A stretch of 64,000 nt of DNA from the NCBI GenBank assembly GCA_016715425.1, contig JADKAC010000008.1, positions 495,981 to 559,980 on the forward strand. The letters run 5' to 3'. How positions within the stretch are numbered: position 1 is the stretch's first letter; each line of letters opens with the position of its first letter. The position numbers and the translations under genes were made by a program. A model generated the notes under the pieces. The model had not been told where the DNA came from and did not search any database. It was given only the letters and a program-made list of their open reading frames with translations. Below are positions 9,009 through 20,522 of the stretch, one piece after another. This stretch comes from Bacteroidota bacterium (GTDB taxonomy: Bacteria > Bacteroidota > Bacteroidia > Chitinophagales > BACL12).

Positions 9009-12000
9009 TTGTCAGGAGAGAGACTTTTCCCTCATTTTATTCTCGCAGGTACTATGAGTGTTGCAGTATTCGCTTCATTTTTGAAGCAATCGCCAACACT
9101 AAATTTTAATACCTCAAATTCGCAGGGATTGCTTTCAGTAATGGCAGTGGACTCTACTGAAGATTCTTTGCAATATCCGATCACAGATCAATCTACAAGT
9201 GATTTCTTTTTTAATAATCCCAATGCATTTGATTTATCGTCACCTACAGGTATTGAATCTAATGTGGAATATGACCCTGAAACGGGTGAATATATATACA
9301 TTGAAAAGATAGGCGATACCTATTATCGTGATCCGCAATATATTTCTTTCGAAGATTTTTTGGATGCGCAATTAAATAAGTCTTTAACAGACTATTGGAT
9401 TGAGAGGTCGCAAGGTGCGGGCTTGCTGGATGGTGATGGTAGCATTCCAACACTTTATACTGGCAGCGAATTATTTGATAGAATGTTTGGTGGCAGTAAT
9501 GTGGACATTCGGCCGCAGGGAAATATTGAATTGACCTTTGGTGCGAGTTTTCAAAATGTACAAAACCCTATTCTTACTGAAGATCAGCAGAAACAAGGAG
9601 GTTTTGATTTTGATATGGACATTAATGCCAATGTATTGGGTCAGATAGGTGAGAAATTAAAACTCACTTTTAACTATAATACTTCTGCCACCTTTGATTT
9701 TGAAAATCAGGTGAAATTAGAATACACCGGTTTTGAAGATGAGATTATTAAAAAGATTGAAGCCGGTAATGTGAGTCTGCCACTTACCACTCAATTAATT
9801 CCCGGAACACAAAGTTTATGGGGTATAAAAACGCAATTGCAATTTGGCCGGCTTACATGGACAAGTTTATTATCACAACAGCGATCTCAAACCCAAAGTA
9901 TTCAAATTGAAGGAGGTGCCCAACGCCGGGAGTTTGAATTGAAAGCGGATCAATATGATGAGAACAGGCACTTCTTTATGGGCCATTATTTCAGAAATAA
10001 TTATGAGCCATGGCTTTCTACTCTGCCTTTTATTAATTCACCCATTAATATTACCCGTGTTGAAGTTTGGGTAACCAACAGAACAGGTGCCACTCAAGAT
10101 ACCCGTGATATTGTTGCCTTAGCAGACTTAGGTGAATCCGACTCCACCTATTGGAATCCCTCACGAGGTGGTACCATAAATATTCTTACGCCGGGAGGTG
10201 TGCCATCTAACTATGGGAATGATTTATATCAGAAACTAAATTCTAATTCCAGTAACCGTAATCTGAACGATGTAGTAGCAATACTTTCTGACCCGGGTGG
10301 GCAATTCCGGATGCAGGCTGTGAGAGATTTTGAAAAAATTAGAATGCGGAAATTATTGCCGTCTGACTATACTGTGAACAATCAACTAGGTTATATTTCT
10401 GTTAACTCCACTCTCCAGCCAGACGATGTTCTGGCTGTTGCTATTGAATATACTTATCAAGGTGAAGTTTTTCAAGTGGGTGAATTTGCCAATAACCTGC
10501 CACCGGGAGTGGACTCCACCAATGTGATGTTCCTGAAAATGCTGAAGAGTACATCTGCTCAAACTGCTCTGCCAATTTGGGATTTGATGATGAAAAACGT
10601 TTACTCACTGGGAGCTTTTCAGGTGAGCAGTGCCGAATTTCAATTGGATGTTTTATATCAAGACCCGGGTGGTGGATTTAAAAGATATATTCCTGCACAA
10701 AACACTAATGTGAATGGAACACCCTTGATAAAACTGATGAATCTGGATCAGCTTAATACGAATAATGATCCCACACCGGATGGTATTTTTGACTTTGTGA
10801 ACGGCGTAACAATCAACACCACAAACGGTAGAGTTTACTTCCCTGTACTGGAACCGTTTGGCGCACACATGCGATCGGAGGAGGTGTTCGGCAGTGATAT
10901 TGAAGCAGAAAAATATGCTTACGATGAATTATATACTGAAACAAAAACCATTGCAGAACAATACCCGCAATACAACCGGTATTTCATAAAAGGAAGTTAT
11001 AAAAGCAGTGTGAGTTCAGAAATATATCTCGGTGCATTTAACTTACCCCAAGGTTCTGTGACGGTTACAGCAGGTGGGCAATTACTTACTGAAAACTATG
11101 ACTACACCATTGATTATTCACTGGGACGATTGAAAATTATCAATGAATCCATTCTCAATTCCGGCTTGCCTATTAATGTTGCATTTGAAAATAATGCATT
11201 TTATGGATTTCAGGTGAAGTCTTTATTAGGTAACAGATTTGACTATTGGATTAACGACAACTTTACCCTTGGTGCCACATGGTTGCGCTTGTCTGAAAGA
11301 CCTTATACTCAAAAAGTAAATATTGGTGATGACCCCATTTCAAATACTATGTTGGGATTTGATATGAACCTCACCCAAGATGCGCCTTGGTTAACTCGTG
11401 GTTTAGATAAACTTCCTTTTTATACCACTAAAGAAACTTCCACAATTACTTTCGCCGGAGAAATTGCCAAATTTATTCCCGGCCATAGTGATGCAATTGG
11501 AAAGGGTGATGAAGGAACAATTTATATTGATGACTTTGAAGGAAGCCGCAGTTCTTATGATTTGAAATTCCCCTTCTCCAGTTGGGTTTTAGGGAGTACT
11601 CCGCAAAATGGACTGGATGAAAATGGGCAGATATTATTTCCCGAATCTTTATTATTTGATACACTTGCCTATGGTTATAACCGGGCAAAACTTGCTTGGT
11701 ACACATTAGATCCTTTATTTGTAAGGGAAGATAATTCGGCAAGACCAGCATATTTGACTGCGGATGATGTTTCCAATCACTATTTAGTAGAGATACAGCA
11801 GCAGGAAATATTCCCAGCCTCTGATGTTCAAATTACCGGATTAAGTACAATTTCCACTTTTGATATGTCTTATTATCCTTCGGAGAGAGGACAGTACAAT
11901 TTTGAAACATCTGCCACCACCAATTCAGCAGGGATTAATACCAATAACGAATTAAATGATCCTGAATCCCGCTGGGGCGGTATCATGCGAAGTTTGCAAA

Positions 12001-15000
12001 CTACAGATTTTGAAGCTGCCAATATTGAGTATATTGAATTTTGGGTAATGGATCCGTATGATAATTTGGGTCCGTTTGGCACTCCGGTAACTTCACCGGG
12101 TGATTTATATATCAACCTTGGTAATGTTTCGGAAGATGTATTGAAAGACTCACGAATGTTCTTTGAAAATGGATTGCCTAAGGATGGAACTACCCTTACT
12201 TTAGATGAAACCATCTGGGGTTTGATGCCAAGAACAATCCCTATTAATCAGGCTTTTGACAATGACCCTGCCACCAGAGAAAATCAGGATAAAGGTTTTG
12301 ATGGAATGGATGATCCTCAAGAGGCCTCATTTTATGCGCAATATTTAAATGATCTGCAGGCTATCGTTACAGGAACTGCTTATGCCACAGCTTCGGGCGA
12401 TCCTTCATCCGATAATTATCATTTTTTCAGAGGTACCGATTATGACAATCAACAATTAAGTGTGTTAGATCGCTACAAAAAATACAATAATCCTCAAGGC
12501 AACTCACCTACTACAGAAAATTCTGATGAAGCCTATCCTACAGCGGCTACTAACCTACCCGAAACCGAAGACTTAAATCAAGATTTTTCCTTAAGTGAGA
12601 CAGAATCATACTATCAATATAGAATAAAAATGCAGCCTAATATGGAACTCTCAAACCCATATATCACCGATGTGGTATTGGCTGCACATCAGTTCGAAAA
12701 TGGTACAGTAGATAGTATAAAATGGTATCAGTTTAAAGTGCCTATTAGTGAGTATGATGCCAAGATTGGAACTATCAGCGACTTCCGTTCCGTTCGTTTC
12801 ATGCGTATGTATTTAACCGGATTTGACGAGCCTATTGTGTTCCGTTTTGCTAAACTGGAGTTAGTGCGTAATCAATGGAGAAGTTATAATTTTTCATTAC
12901 AGAGTCCGGGTGAATATATCCCTAACGATAATGCAGGTGAAACCACTTTTAATGTATCCAGTGTAAGTATCGAAGAAAACTCGGGCAAGCAACCTGTTCC
13001 TTATGTATTGCCACCGGGTATTAGCCGTGAACAAACTATTGGAAGTGGAGGCTCTGTTTCTACCTACCAACAAAATGAACAAGCGTTGAGTATGGAGATT
13101 TGCCCGCTTAATGATGGAGATGCAAGGGCTATTTATAAATCTTTGGATCTGGATTTAAGAAGATATGGTCGCTTAATTTTAAATATTCACGGAGAACCCT
13201 TATTTGATGCAGATCCTGCATACACCAATTTACAAGATGGAGATCTTACTGTATTTATTCGGTTAGGATCGGATTTCACAAATAATTATTATGAGTTTGA
13301 AGTTCCACTTATTGTCACCAAGTTTCCTTTACCTGTTGGAACAACGGATGATGAATTTGTGAGAGAAGCAATTTGGGCAACTTTAATTGACTTCCCGCTG
13401 GACTCATTAGTAGAAGTGAAGAAACTCAGAGATAAATTGGAGTCAACTCCATTGGTGCCATTTAGTGTGGGAGGAGAAGGCCAGCCTACTTATACCATTA
13501 TTGGAAATCCGGATTTAGGTTTTGTAGAAGAGGTGATGATTGGTGTACGAAATCCTAAAACATTGGATGGTAGTGGTCAGGCTTTTTGTGCTGAAGTCTG
13601 GGTGAATGAATTTCGATTAACAAATATTATTGAAGATGGTGGTTTTGCTGCACTTGCCCGCATGGATGCAAAACTTGCCGACCTTGGAAATCTGACTGTA
13701 TCGGGCAATATGCATACTATCGGATTTGGTCAATTAGAACAACAAATTAATGATAGATATAAAGATGATTTCTATCAATACGCTGCAAGTTTAAGTTTAC
13801 AATTAGGCAAATTCTTTAATCCCAAACTTGGATTGCAATTGCCTTTTTATATCAGTATTTCTCAATCATTTAGTAATCCGGAATATGACCCTTATGCATT
13901 TGATGTAACCTTAGACGACAAGGTGGATGATATAACTGAAATCTACGGTCAGGATTCAGCATCTATTTATCGAAGGCAGGCAGTTGAATATGCATCTATA
14001 AAATCTATTAATCTTACCAATATTCGAATTCAGCGTGATCGTGGCAGAGTAACTCCACAACCATGGGATGTAGAAAATCTGGATCTCACAATTGCATACA
14101 GTGAAGATTATGTAAGTAATCCGATTCTGGAATATGATAAAATAAAAAGATATAAAGCGGCTTTAGGATATACATATAGTACGAAAGGAAATTTTTATAC
14201 ACCATTTGAAAAAGCAATTGCAAAAGATAAAGCGAATCTGGCTTTAGTGCGTGATTTTAATTTTAATCTGATACCAACCGGATATAGCTTCCGAACGGAA
14301 ATGAACAGGCAATTTGGTGAAACCTTGATGCGTGATATTTATGGTGATGGAATGATAGATCCTACCTACAATAAATACTTTAACTGGGATAGATTCTATG
14401 GGATAAAATTTGAACCTGCCCGTAATTTAAAAATTGATTTTTCCGCTTCTAATAACAGCAGAATTGATGAACCTTATGGCAAAATAAATACACCCGAAAA
14501 AAAGGATACGCTTTGGAGAAATATAGAATCCTTTGGGCGTACAATTACCTATCGTCAAAATTTGAATATCAGTTATAATGTGCCTATAAATAAAATACCC
14601 GCATTAAATTGGATTACTCTGCGATCATCCTATAATGCAACTTATGCATGGGTGGCAGGTTCATTAGGAATTGCCGATACATTAGGTAATACTATTAGCA
14701 ATTCACAATCGAAAACAATAAATGGAGAATTGAATTTCAGGAATCTATATAACAAATCGAAATTTTTGAAAAAATATAATTCTGCAACAATTGTTACCAA
14801 ATCAAAAGAGCGAAATAAAAAAACAGAAGAGATACCCGAAGACGATGAAATGGTGGAAGGAGAAGATAAAACCAATCCGGAAAAAAGTGCAGCAAGTGTT
14901 GGGCTGGGAGGAGAAATTCTAACACGATTATTAATAAGTTTAAAACGGATAACCATAAATTATTCTGAAAACTATGGAACCACCTTACCGGGTTATTTTC

Positions 15001-16313
15001 CAAAACCTCAATTGTTCGGGATGAATTTAGACGCTAATGCGCCGGGGCTCGGATTTGTTTTTGGTCAACAATTTAATGATAAAGATCTGGAATATGCATC
15101 TTCCTCCGGTTGGATAAGTACGGCTACTTCTTTAAACAGTTTGTACTTGCAAAGCTTTTCGCAAAGTCTGGACATTCGTGCGAATATTGAGCCGCTTCCT
15201 GACCTGCGTATTGATATGAATCTCACCAAAACTTATTCAGAAAGTACTTCAGAGTATTATAAAAATACTAACACAATTGATGATCCTTATTTTGAACATT
15301 TAAACCCATTGGGATCTGGTAATTTATTGATGAGTTATAGTATTATGGGTACCATCTTCGATAAACTAAATACAACGGATGTTACAAAAACATTCCAGCA
15401 ATTTGAAGATAACAGAACAGTAATTACACAGCGTTATCAGGAACAAAATTTATATTCTGATGGCATCTTTTATAATCCATTGGACAGCACAACTAACGGC
15501 GAGTACGCCGAAGGATATGGACCTTATTCTCAGGATGTTTTAATTCCTGCATTTATAGCTGCATATCGTGGCGACGATCCATCCACAGTAAAGCTGAATG
15601 TGTTTGAACAAACTCCAAAACCCAACTGGCGTATTACCTATACCGGTCTTGCAAAAATTCCAGCAATTAAACGCACATTTACTTCATTCACTATTACCAG
15701 TGCATATACTTCTACATTAGCTGTTGGCAGCTACGCTACTAACCTGAATTTTGATGGCAATTATTATATCTATGCAAATAATATAGATACACTTTCCGGT
15801 AACTTCATTACACTCTACAATATTCCGAGTTTGGTATTGAGCGAGCAGTTATCGCCATTAATTGGCATTGATGCATCATGGGTAAATAGCCTTACCACCA
15901 AATTCAGCTTCAAAAAGACACGGACATTAAGTATGAGTTTTGTGGATTATCGCCTAACGGAAATTCGATCGCAGGAAGTTACTTTAGGAATTGGATATAG
16001 ATTTTCAGGATTTACTTTACCTATAAAATTTGGAGGGAAAAACCCCACATTGGAAAATGATCTCACGTTTAAATTAGATGTTTCCTATAGAGATGATATC
16101 ACTACAAATTTCCGTCTTGATCAGGATCTAAATGAGCCAACGGGCGGTATCACTGCAATAACAATATCTCCAACTCTGGATTATGTGATTAATGATAGGT
16201 TTAATGTGCAGTTGTATTTTAACAGACAACAAACCATTCCTAAAATATCAACGGCATTTCCTATTACAACAACAGATGCTGGTATCAAAATAAGATTTAG
16301 TCTGGCAGAATAA
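9009..16313 (+). CDS. sprA: Cell-surface protein SprA (Sov), T9SS outer-membrane translocon
   Basis: 2434 residues, the expected giant size of SprA, the beta-barrel through which T9SS cargo crosses the outer membrane; needed for gliding in motile species. The N-terminus has a hydrophobic stretch. The start may be TTG 9009, which gives [20 protein letters not shown] as a signal sequence, or ATG 9054, which shortens it. An in-frame TAG at 9003 limits anything further upstream. The body has many Tyr/Asn-rich beta strands and family sequences such as [21 protein letters not shown], [20 protein letters not shown] and VWVNEFRLT. It ends in an aromatic beta-strand ([10 protein letters not shown]). 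The ORF is completely intact over 7.3 kb, in contrast with damaged genes elsewhere. It follows ruvA by 12 bases. Confidence 0.96.
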   Translation: MSGERLFPHFILAGTMSVAVFASFLKQSPTLNFNTSNSQGLLSVMAVDSTEDSLQYPITDQSTSDFFFNNPNAFDLSSPTGIESNVEYDPETGEYIYIEKIGDTYYRDPQYISFEDFLDAQLNKSLTDYWIERSQGAGLLDGDGSIPTLYTGSELFDRMFGGSNVDIRPQGNIELTFGASFQNVQNPILTEDQQKQGGFDFDMDINANVLGQIGEKLKLTFNYNTSATFDFENQVKLEYTGFEDEIIKKIEAGNVSLPLTTQLIPGTQSLWGIKTQLQFGRLTWTSLLSQQRSQTQSIQIEGGAQRREFELKADQYDENRHFFMGHYFRNNYEPWLSTLPFINSPINITRVEVWVTNRTGATQDTRDIVALADLGESDSTYWNPSRGGTINILTPGGVPSNYGNDLYQKLNSNSSNRNLNDVVAILSDPGGQFRMQAVRDFEKIRMRKLLPSDYTVNNQLGYISVNSTLQPDDVLAVAIEYTYQGEVFQVGEFANNLPPGVDSTNVMFLKMLKSTSAQTALPIWDLMMKNVYSLGAFQVSSAEFQLDVLYQDPGGGFKRYIPAQNTNVNGTPLIKLMNLDQLNTNNDPTPDGIFDFVNGVTINTTNGRVYFPVLEPFGAHMRSEEVFGSDIEAEKYAYDELYTETKTIAEQYPQYNRYFIKGSYKSSVSSEIYLGAFNLPQGSVTVTAGGQLLTENYDYTIDYSLGRLKIINESILNSGLPINVAFENNAFYGFQVKSLLGNRFDYWINDNFTLGATWLRLSERPYTQKVNIGDDPISNTMLGFDMNLTQDAPWLTRGLDKLPFYTTKETSTITFAGEIAKFIPGHSDAIGKGDEGTIYIDDFEGSRSSYDLKFPFSSWVLGSTPQNGLDENGQILFPESLLFDTLAYGYNRAKLAWYTLDPLFVREDNSARPAYLTADDVSNHYLVEIQQQEIFPASDVQITGLSTISTFDMSYYPSERGQYNFETSATTNSAGINTNNELNDPESRWGGIMRSLQTTDFEAANIEYIEFWVMDPYDNLGPFGTPVTSPGDLYINLGNVSEDVLKDSRMFFENGLPKDGTTLTLDETIWGLMPRTIPINQAFDNDPATRENQDKGFDGMDDPQEASFYAQYLNDLQAIVTGTAYATASGDPSSDNYHFFRGTDYDNQQLSVLDRYKKYNNPQGNSPTTENSDEAYPTAATNLPETEDLNQDFSLSETESYYQYRIKMQPNMELSNPYITDVVLAAHQFENGTVDSIKWYQFKVPISEYDAKIGTISDFRSVRFMRMYLTGFDEPIVFRFAKLELVRNQWRSYNFSLQSPGEYIPNDNAGETTFNVSSVSIEENSGKQPVPYVLPPGISREQTIGSGGSVSTYQQNEQALSMEICPLNDGDARAIYKSLDLDLRRYGRLILNIHGEPLFDADPAYTNLQDGDLTVFIRLGSDFTNNYYEFEVPLIVTKFPLPVGTTDDEFVREAIWATLIDFPLDSLVEVKKLRDKLESTPLVPFSVGGEGQPTYTIIGNPDLGFVEEVMIGVRNPKTLDGSGQAFCAEVWVNEFRLTNIIEDGGFAALARMDAKLADLGNLTVSGNMHTIGFGQLEQQINDRYKDDFYQYAASLSLQLGKFFNPKLGLQLPFYISISQSFSNPEYDPYAFDVTLDDKVDDITEIYGQDSASIYRRQAVEYASIKSINLTNIRIQRDRGRVTPQPWDVENLDLTIAYSEDYVSNPILEYDKIKRYKAALGYTYSTKGNFYTPFEKAIAKDKANLALVRDFNFNLIPTGYSFRTEMNRQFGETLMRDIYGDGMIDPTYNKYFNWDRFYGIKFEPARNLKIDFSASNNSRIDEPYGKINTPEKKDTLWRNIESFGRTITYRQNLNISYNVPINKIPALNWITLRSSYNATYAWVAGSLGIADTLGNTISNSQSKTINGELNFRNLYNKSKFLKKYNSATIVTKSKERNKKTEEIPEDDEMVEGEDKTNPEKSAASVGLGGEILTRLLISLKRITINYSENYGTTLPGYFPKPQLFGMNLDANAPGLGFVFGQQFNDKDLEYASSSGWISTATSLNSLYLQSFSQSLDIRANIEPLPDLRIDMNLTKTYSESTSEYYKNTNTIDDPYFEHLNPLGSGNLLMSYSIMGTIFDKLNTTDVTKTFQQFEDNRTVITQRYQEQNLYSDGIFYNPLDSTTNGEYAEGYGPYSQDVLIPAFIAAYRGDDPSTVKLNVFEQTPKPNWRITYTGLAKIPAIKRTFTSFTITSAYTSTLAVGSYATNLNFDGNYYIYANNIDTLSGNFITLYNIPSLVLSEQLSPLIGIDASWVNSLTTKFSFKKTRTLSMSFVDYRLTEIRSQEVTLGIGYRFSGFTLPIKFGGKNPTLENDLTFKLDVSYRDDITTNFRLDQDLNEPTGGITAITISPTLDYVINDRFNVQLYFNRQQTIPKISTAFPITTTDAGIKIRFSLAE

Positions 16314-16365
16314 TCATTATCCTGCATTCACTGAAATCCTTTATTTTAGCCGCAAAAATATTGAT

Positions 16366-16746
16366 ATGAATTTTCCGGAAAATTTAAAATATACAAAAGA
16401 CCATGAATGGGTAAGTATATCAGGTAATGTCGGCACTATTGGAATAACCGATTTTGCACAACGTGAATTAGGTGATATAGTCTATGTGGATATAGGCACG
16501 GCCGGCGATACATTAGATATTGAATCTGTATTTGGTACTGTTGAAGCAGTGAAAACGGTTTCTGATTTACTAATGCCTGTTTCAGGTAAAATAATTGAAT
16601 TGAATAAAGAGTTGGATACTAATCCCGAGGCAGTTAATCTGGATCCTTACGGCAAAGGTTGGATGGTGAAAATTGAGCTCACAAATCCATCTGAATTAGA
16701 TTCTTTAATGGATGCAGGAGCATATCAAGATATGGTTTCTGCCTGA
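16366..16746 (+). CDS. gcvH: Glycine cleavage system H protein
   Basis: 126 residues, the family's usual size. It carries the methylamine intermediate between the P, T and L proteins on a lipoyl-lysine. The lipoylation motif is [15 protein letters not shown], with Lys63 as the modified residue, preceded by the typical [20 protein letters not shown] and [12 protein letters not shown] start. A promoter-like TATTTTAG lies at 16342-16349. It sits directly after sprA and before vanZ, a conserved order in many Bacteroidota; no other gcv gene is present here. Confidence 0.97.
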   Translation: MNFPENLKYTKDHEWVSISGNVGTIGITDFAQRELGDIVYVDIGTAGDTLDIESVFGTVEAVKTVSDLLMPVSGKIIELNKELDTNPEAVNLDPYGKGWMVKIELTNPSELDSLMDAGAYQDMVSA

Positions 16747-16756
16747 TAATTAATAA

Positions 16757-17131
16757 ATGTCAAAAAAGATTAATTGGAAATGGGTAGCCCTTAGCTGGGC
16801 TTCACTTATATTATTGCTTTCAGTAATTCCGGGTAAAGACTTACCAAGCATTACTATTTGGGAAATTGATAAAATAGTACATACCATTTTTTATTTTGTA
16901 CTCAGCTTTACTTCCATAATTGCCATTAAGCAGCAATACCCACAAGTGCCTTTGCGTTTTAATGCAATAATTTATGGAGTGGGCTTATGCATTTTATATG
17001 GTTTGTGCATCGAGATAGTACAAGGGGCGTTTCTCGAGAGCAGGTCCTTTGATCTTTACGATCTCGTGGCAAACTTTATTGGTTGCGTACTTGGCGTAAT
17101 TGGAATATTAGTTATTTTTAAACGGTCATAA
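16757..17131 (+). CDS. VanZ-like family membrane protein
   Basis: 124 residues with four hydrophobic segments: WVALSWASLILLLSVIPG, IVHTIFYFVLSFTSIIAI, IIYGVGLCILYGLCIEIVQG and LVANFIGCVLGVIGILVIF. The pattern WEIDKIVHTIFYF and EIVQG...SRSFDLYDLVANFIGC is the VanZ-like signature (PF04892). VanZ itself gives low-level teicoplanin resistance, but chromosomal Bacteroidota homologues have no established role. It starts 10 bases after gcvH and is followed 12 bases later by the TonB-like gene, consistent with one transcript. Confidence 0.88.
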   Translation: MSKKINWKWVALSWASLILLLSVIPGKDLPSITIWEIDKIVHTIFYFVLSFTSIIAIKQQYPQVPLRFNAIIYGVGLCILYGLCIEIVQGAFLESRSFDLYDLVANFIGCVLGVIGILVIFKRS

Positions 17132-17143
17132 AACCAACACATT

Positions 17144-17962
17144 ATGGGAACTTTAACAATTTGGGTTGTTTTAGCATTGCTGGTAATTCCTATTGCTTTT
17201 TTCATGTTTATTTTTTCAAGAAATAAACCTGAAGATTTGCTAAAAGAATATGCCGGTACAGAAGAAGACAAATCCGTGTTCGTAAAAAAATACGACAAAG
17301 CAGATGTTTACAAACATCGAAATACTTTTATGCAAGTTGGTTTGGCTGTGGCATTAGGTATCGTTTTACTAGCCTTCAATTATCATCCAAAAGAAGAGGC
17401 TGTTTCCAGTTTGGTAACAGATAATTTTAGTGAGGAAGATATTGAAGAAATTCCACAGACAAGCCAGTATAAACCACCACCACCACCTCCACCTCCACCG
17501 CCAGAAGTTATAGAAGTGGAAGATGATATTGAAGTGGAAAAAACTCCTGAGCTTTTCAATCAGGAGATGGATGTGGAAACAGTAATTGAAACACAATATG
17601 TTCCGGTGGATGAACCCGTTATGAAAAAAGAAGAACCAAAAGAACCGGAGATATTTGTAGTGGTTGAAGAAATGCCCACTTTTCCCGGAGGTGATAAAGC
17701 ACTATATGAATTCCTTGCAAAAAATATCAAATATCCTGCAGTTGCAAAAGATAATGGTATAGAAGGTAAAGTGTATATCAAGTTCGTTGTAAATGAAGAC
17801 GGGTCAGTTTCACAAGTACAACTTGCACGTGGTATCGGTGGAGGATGTGATGAAGAAGCGATGCGTGTTGTGAAAGATATGCCAAAATGGAAACCTGGAA
17901 AACAGCGTGGAAAGAATGTAAAAGTTTGGTACACTCTTCCTGTTTATTTTAAATTACAGTAA
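17144..17962 (+). CDS. Energy transducer TonB-like protein
   Basis: 272 residues. Two hydrophobic segments (about 4-24 and 64-82) are followed by an acidic linker with a run of ten prolines (residues 111-120), then EVIEVEDDIEVEKTP and a TonB C-terminal domain from about residue 185 (FPGGDKALYEFLAKNIKYP ... GKVYIKFVVNEDGSVSQVQLARGIGGG ... WKPGKQRGKNVKVWYTLPV). It would couple inner-membrane proton motive force to outer-membrane receptors or act as a periplasm-spanning adaptor. Two N-terminal transmembrane segments differ from the single anchor of classical TonB. It is followed by a strong terminator. Confidence 0.9.
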   Translation: MGTLTIWVVLALLVIPIAFFMFIFSRNKPEDLLKEYAGTEEDKSVFVKKYDKADVYKHRNTFMQVGLAVALGIVLLAFNYHPKEEAVSSLVTDNFSEEDIEEIPQTSQYKPPPPPPPPPPEVIEVEDDIEVEKTPELFNQEMDVETVIETQYVPVDEPVMKKEEPKEPEIFVVVEEMPTFPGGDKALYEFLAKNIKYPAVAKDNGIEGKVYIKFVVNEDGSVSQVQLARGIGGGCDEEAMRVVKDMPKWKPGKQRGKNVKVWYTLPVYFKLQ

Positions 17963-17987
17963 TAAAATCATTTCAATATTATTATTA

Positions 17988-18021
17988 TGAGCCTGCAACA
18001 TCTGTGGGCTCATTTTTTTTT
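17988..18021 (+). terminator. Rho-independent terminator after the TonB-like gene
   Basis: TGAGCCTGCA at 17988-17997 pairs with TGTGGGCTCA at 18003-18012 (10 bp, two G-T wobbles, loop ACATC), followed directly by nine T (18013-18021). It lies 25 bases after the tonB-like stop and ends the long maeB-to-tonB transcript. An ATG inside it is in frame with the next gene but is clearly not the start. Confidence 0.9.
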
Positions 18022-18085
18022 AAGTTTATCGCAATTTATTATGAGCCGAAACACTTTGTACAATTCATCGTTATCTGATTTACTT

Positions 18086-19900
18086 ATGTTGCGAAAAATT
18101 GTTTTTCTATTAATTACCTGTATTGTTTTTCAAACTGTCCAAGCACAAAATATTTCTGAACAAATAAAATTGGGTCAGGAGTATATGAAAAATGGAGAGT
18201 ATGATAAAGCTGCTGATTTATATAAAGTTATTTACAACGACAATCCAACTTCCAATGCATATTATAAGATCTACTATAATTGTTTGCTGATACTTGAAGA
18301 TTATAAAGAGATTGAAAAAATTATTAATAAGCAAATTAAAAAGAGTCCTGAAAATCTTACTTATTATGTTGATTTGGGTTATAGTTATGAAAAACAAAAT
18401 AATATAACCGACCGTGATAAAAATTATAATCTCGCCATCTCAAAAATTGGTAATGAAAGAGCACAGGTTATTCAATTGGCAAATGCATTTATGTCAATAA
18501 ACGATTTGCAAAGAGCAATTGATGTGTATTCGGTTGGCAAAAAGAATGTAAAGGATTACAGTTTTAATAATGAACTTGCAATACTTTATTATCGCAGTGG
18601 TGATATTTCACGGGCAATGGATTTTTATATTGATTATGCAATGGAGGATATAAATAATTTGAATAATGTTACAACATCACTGCAAAGAATATTAGATGAG
18701 GAATCTGATCACATGCTGTTTCAGGAAAAGTTATATAATCGCATTCAACAAAAAGATGCACCTGTTTTAATTGAATTATTAGTCTGGGATTTTGTCCAGA
18801 TAAAAGATTTTGAAAGTGCTTTTATTCAAATGAAGGCACTCGACAAAAGATTAAAGGAAAATGGCAGTAGAGTATATGAACTTGCACTTACTGCAACCAA
18901 TGAAAAAGAATATGATGCAGCAATTCAATGTTATAATTATATAGTTCAATTAGGCGCACAATCACCTTATTATTTTTTGGCTCGCAATGGTATTTTAGAT
19001 TGTCGTTGGGCAAAAATTAAAGAAACAAATTATTATACGCAGGCAGATATTGATGATTTAAAAACTAATTATCAAAACTTTTTGAATGAATATAATCGCT
19101 ATGATTATCGTGCGGCTTTAGTTACCCAATCATTGGCAACCCTAGAAGCATTTTATAATTATGACGTCAGTGGCGCTATTGCTTTATTAGAAAATGTGTT
19201 GAGTTGGGCAGCATTAAATGTGGCGCAAAAGTCTGAATTTAAAATCACGCTTGGCGATCTCTATTTGATTAGTGGTGATATTTGGGAAGCAACGTTATTG
19301 TACTCTCAAGTTGATAAAGCAATGAAGGATGAACCCATCGGTGAAATGGCAAGATTTAAAAATGCTAAACTCGCTTATTACCGTGGTGATTTCAATCTTG
19401 CTCAAGGACAGTTAGATGTGTTGAAAGCTTCTACTTCAGAATTAGTAGCGAATGATGCATTAAAACTTTCTGTGTTTATTACCGACAATTTAGGATTGGA
19501 TTCTATATTGGAACCAATGAAATTATTTGCTGCTGCTGATTTGTATTTATTCCAAAATAAAATATCAGATTGCATATCCACTCTGGATACATTATTAAAA
19601 TCTTATCCCGATCATAAATTAACGGATGATGTATATTTTATGAAATATCAAATTGCAATTAAGAACAGGGAAATGGATTCGGCAGTGCAATATCTGGAAT
19701 ATATCCGCAGTAATTATGCATTCGATTTATTATCCGATGATGCATTATTTTATCTAGGCGATTTATATCAAAATTATTATAAGGATACCGCAAAAGCAAT
19801 GGCTTGTTATGAAGAATTAATTATTCAATACAAAGATTCTTTATTTGTGAATGAAGCCCGCAAACGATTCAGAATATTGCGAGGGGATAAGCTTAATTAG
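18086..19900 (+). CDS. Secreted tetratricopeptide repeat protein
   Basis: The start is set at ATG 18086 because it gives an ideal signal peptide (MLRKIVFLLITCIVFQTVQAQ) and avoids the terminator upstream. That makes 604 residues. The mature part is helical repeats with TPR character (GQEYMKNGEYDKAADLYKVI, YYVDLGYSYEKQNN, AKAMACYEELIIQYKDS near the end). It is likely a periplasmic or surface-associated scaffold protein of a type common next to tonB/DUF4286 genes in Bacteroidota; no enzymatic motif is visible. The DUF4286 gene follows 29 bases later. Confidence 0.85.
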   Translation: MLRKIVFLLITCIVFQTVQAQNISEQIKLGQEYMKNGEYDKAADLYKVIYNDNPTSNAYYKIYYNCLLILEDYKEIEKIINKQIKKSPENLTYYVDLGYSYEKQNNITDRDKNYNLAISKIGNERAQVIQLANAFMSINDLQRAIDVYSVGKKNVKDYSFNNELAILYYRSGDISRAMDFYIDYAMEDINNLNNVTTSLQRILDEESDHMLFQEKLYNRIQQKDAPVLIELLVWDFVQIKDFESAFIQMKALDKRLKENGSRVYELALTATNEKEYDAAIQCYNYIVQLGAQSPYYFLARNGILDCRWAKIKETNYYTQADIDDLKTNYQNFLNEYNRYDYRAALVTQSLATLEAFYNYDVSGAIALLENVLSWAALNVAQKSEFKITLGDLYLISGDIWEATLLYSQVDKAMKDEPIGEMARFKNAKLAYYRGDFNLAQGQLDVLKASTSELVANDALKLSVFITDNLGLDSILEPMKLFAAADLYLFQNKISDCISTLDTLLKSYPDHKLTDDVYFMKYQIAIKNREMDSAVQYLEYIRSNYAFDLLSDDALFYLGDLYQNYYKDTAKAMACYEELIIQYKDSLFVNEARKRFRILRGDKLN

Positions 19901-19929
19901 TGAGTAAATTTGCTGTGAAAAACTTATCT

Positions 19930-20235
19930 ATGTATATCTATAACGTAACGTTAAAAGTGGCGATTGATCGTGCTGATGAATGGCTGCAATGGATGCGCAC
20001 CGAGCATATTCCTGATGTAATTGCAACTGGATCTTTTACGGGATATAAACTTAATAGATTATTAGATGATGGAGATTTGGAAGGAATCACTTTCGTTGTG
20101 CAATATGATTTAGCAAACCTTGATGATTTTCTTTCTTATAAACAAAAATTCGCACCTGAATTACAACGCAAACACATAGAAAAATTCGGAGATGATGTTT
20201 TTGCTTTCCGCACTTTAATGGAAGTGATTTCCTGA
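19930..20235 (+). CDS. DUF4286 family protein
   Basis: 101 residues, starting at ATG 19930 (MYIYNVTLKVAIDRADEWLQ); an upstream in-frame GTG at 19900 overlaps the previous stop but adds non-conserved residues. The pattern MYIYNVT...W..WM...HIPDV..TG.F is the DUF4286 signature (PF14114), a small alpha-beta cytoplasmic family almost confined to Bacteroidota, resembling ferredoxin-like dimeric folds. Function unknown. It commonly follows a TPR gene and precedes genes for translation or rRNA modification. Confidence 0.88.
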   Translation: MYIYNVTLKVAIDRADEWLQWMRTEHIPDVIATGSFTGYKLNRLLDDGDLEGITFVVQYDLANLDDFLSYKQKFAPELQRKHIEKFGDDVFAFRTLMEVIS

Positions 20236-20285
20236 TTTATTTAAATCAACTATTTCCTCTTTTCAATTTATTTATCAATTTATAA

Positions 20286-20522
20286 ATGCAACTAAAAGAA
20301 TACTCAAAATTCCAATTGGCACTCCGCAATGGATTTGAAAAGGAAGAAGTGTGGATTGCATATAAGGGAATAATTTACGATGTAACCGATAGTACTTTGT
20401 GGCGAAGCGGAAAACATTATGATCATTTTGCGGGTCATGACCTTACAGATGAATTACCTGATGCACCGCATACGGAAATTGTATTTAAACGATTAAAAGT
20501 GGTAGGTAAATTAATTACTTAA
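20286..20522 (+). CDS. Cytochrome b5-like heme/steroid-binding domain protein
   Basis: 78 residues, a single small domain. LKEYSKFQLALRNGFEKEEVWIAYKGIIYDVTDSTLW matches the N-terminal strand pattern of cytochrome b5-like proteins (PF00173). GKHYDHFAGHDLTDELPDAPH carries two His positions that would be candidate heme ligands (H in HFAGHDLT and H in DAPH). The protein is soluble, with no signal peptide, so probably cytoplasmic. Partner and substrate are unknown. Its stop overlaps the 3' end of the convergent PfkB gene by a few bases. Confidence 0.8.
   Translation: MQLKEYSKFQLALRNGFEKEEVWIAYKGIIYDVTDSTLWRSGKHYDHFAGHDLTDELPDAPHTEIVFKRLKVVGKLIT

Noticed and set aside
17987..18085. ATG 17987 as the start of the TPR protein
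   Set aside because: It lies in a terminator hairpin; the ATG at 18086 starts a perfect signal peptide.
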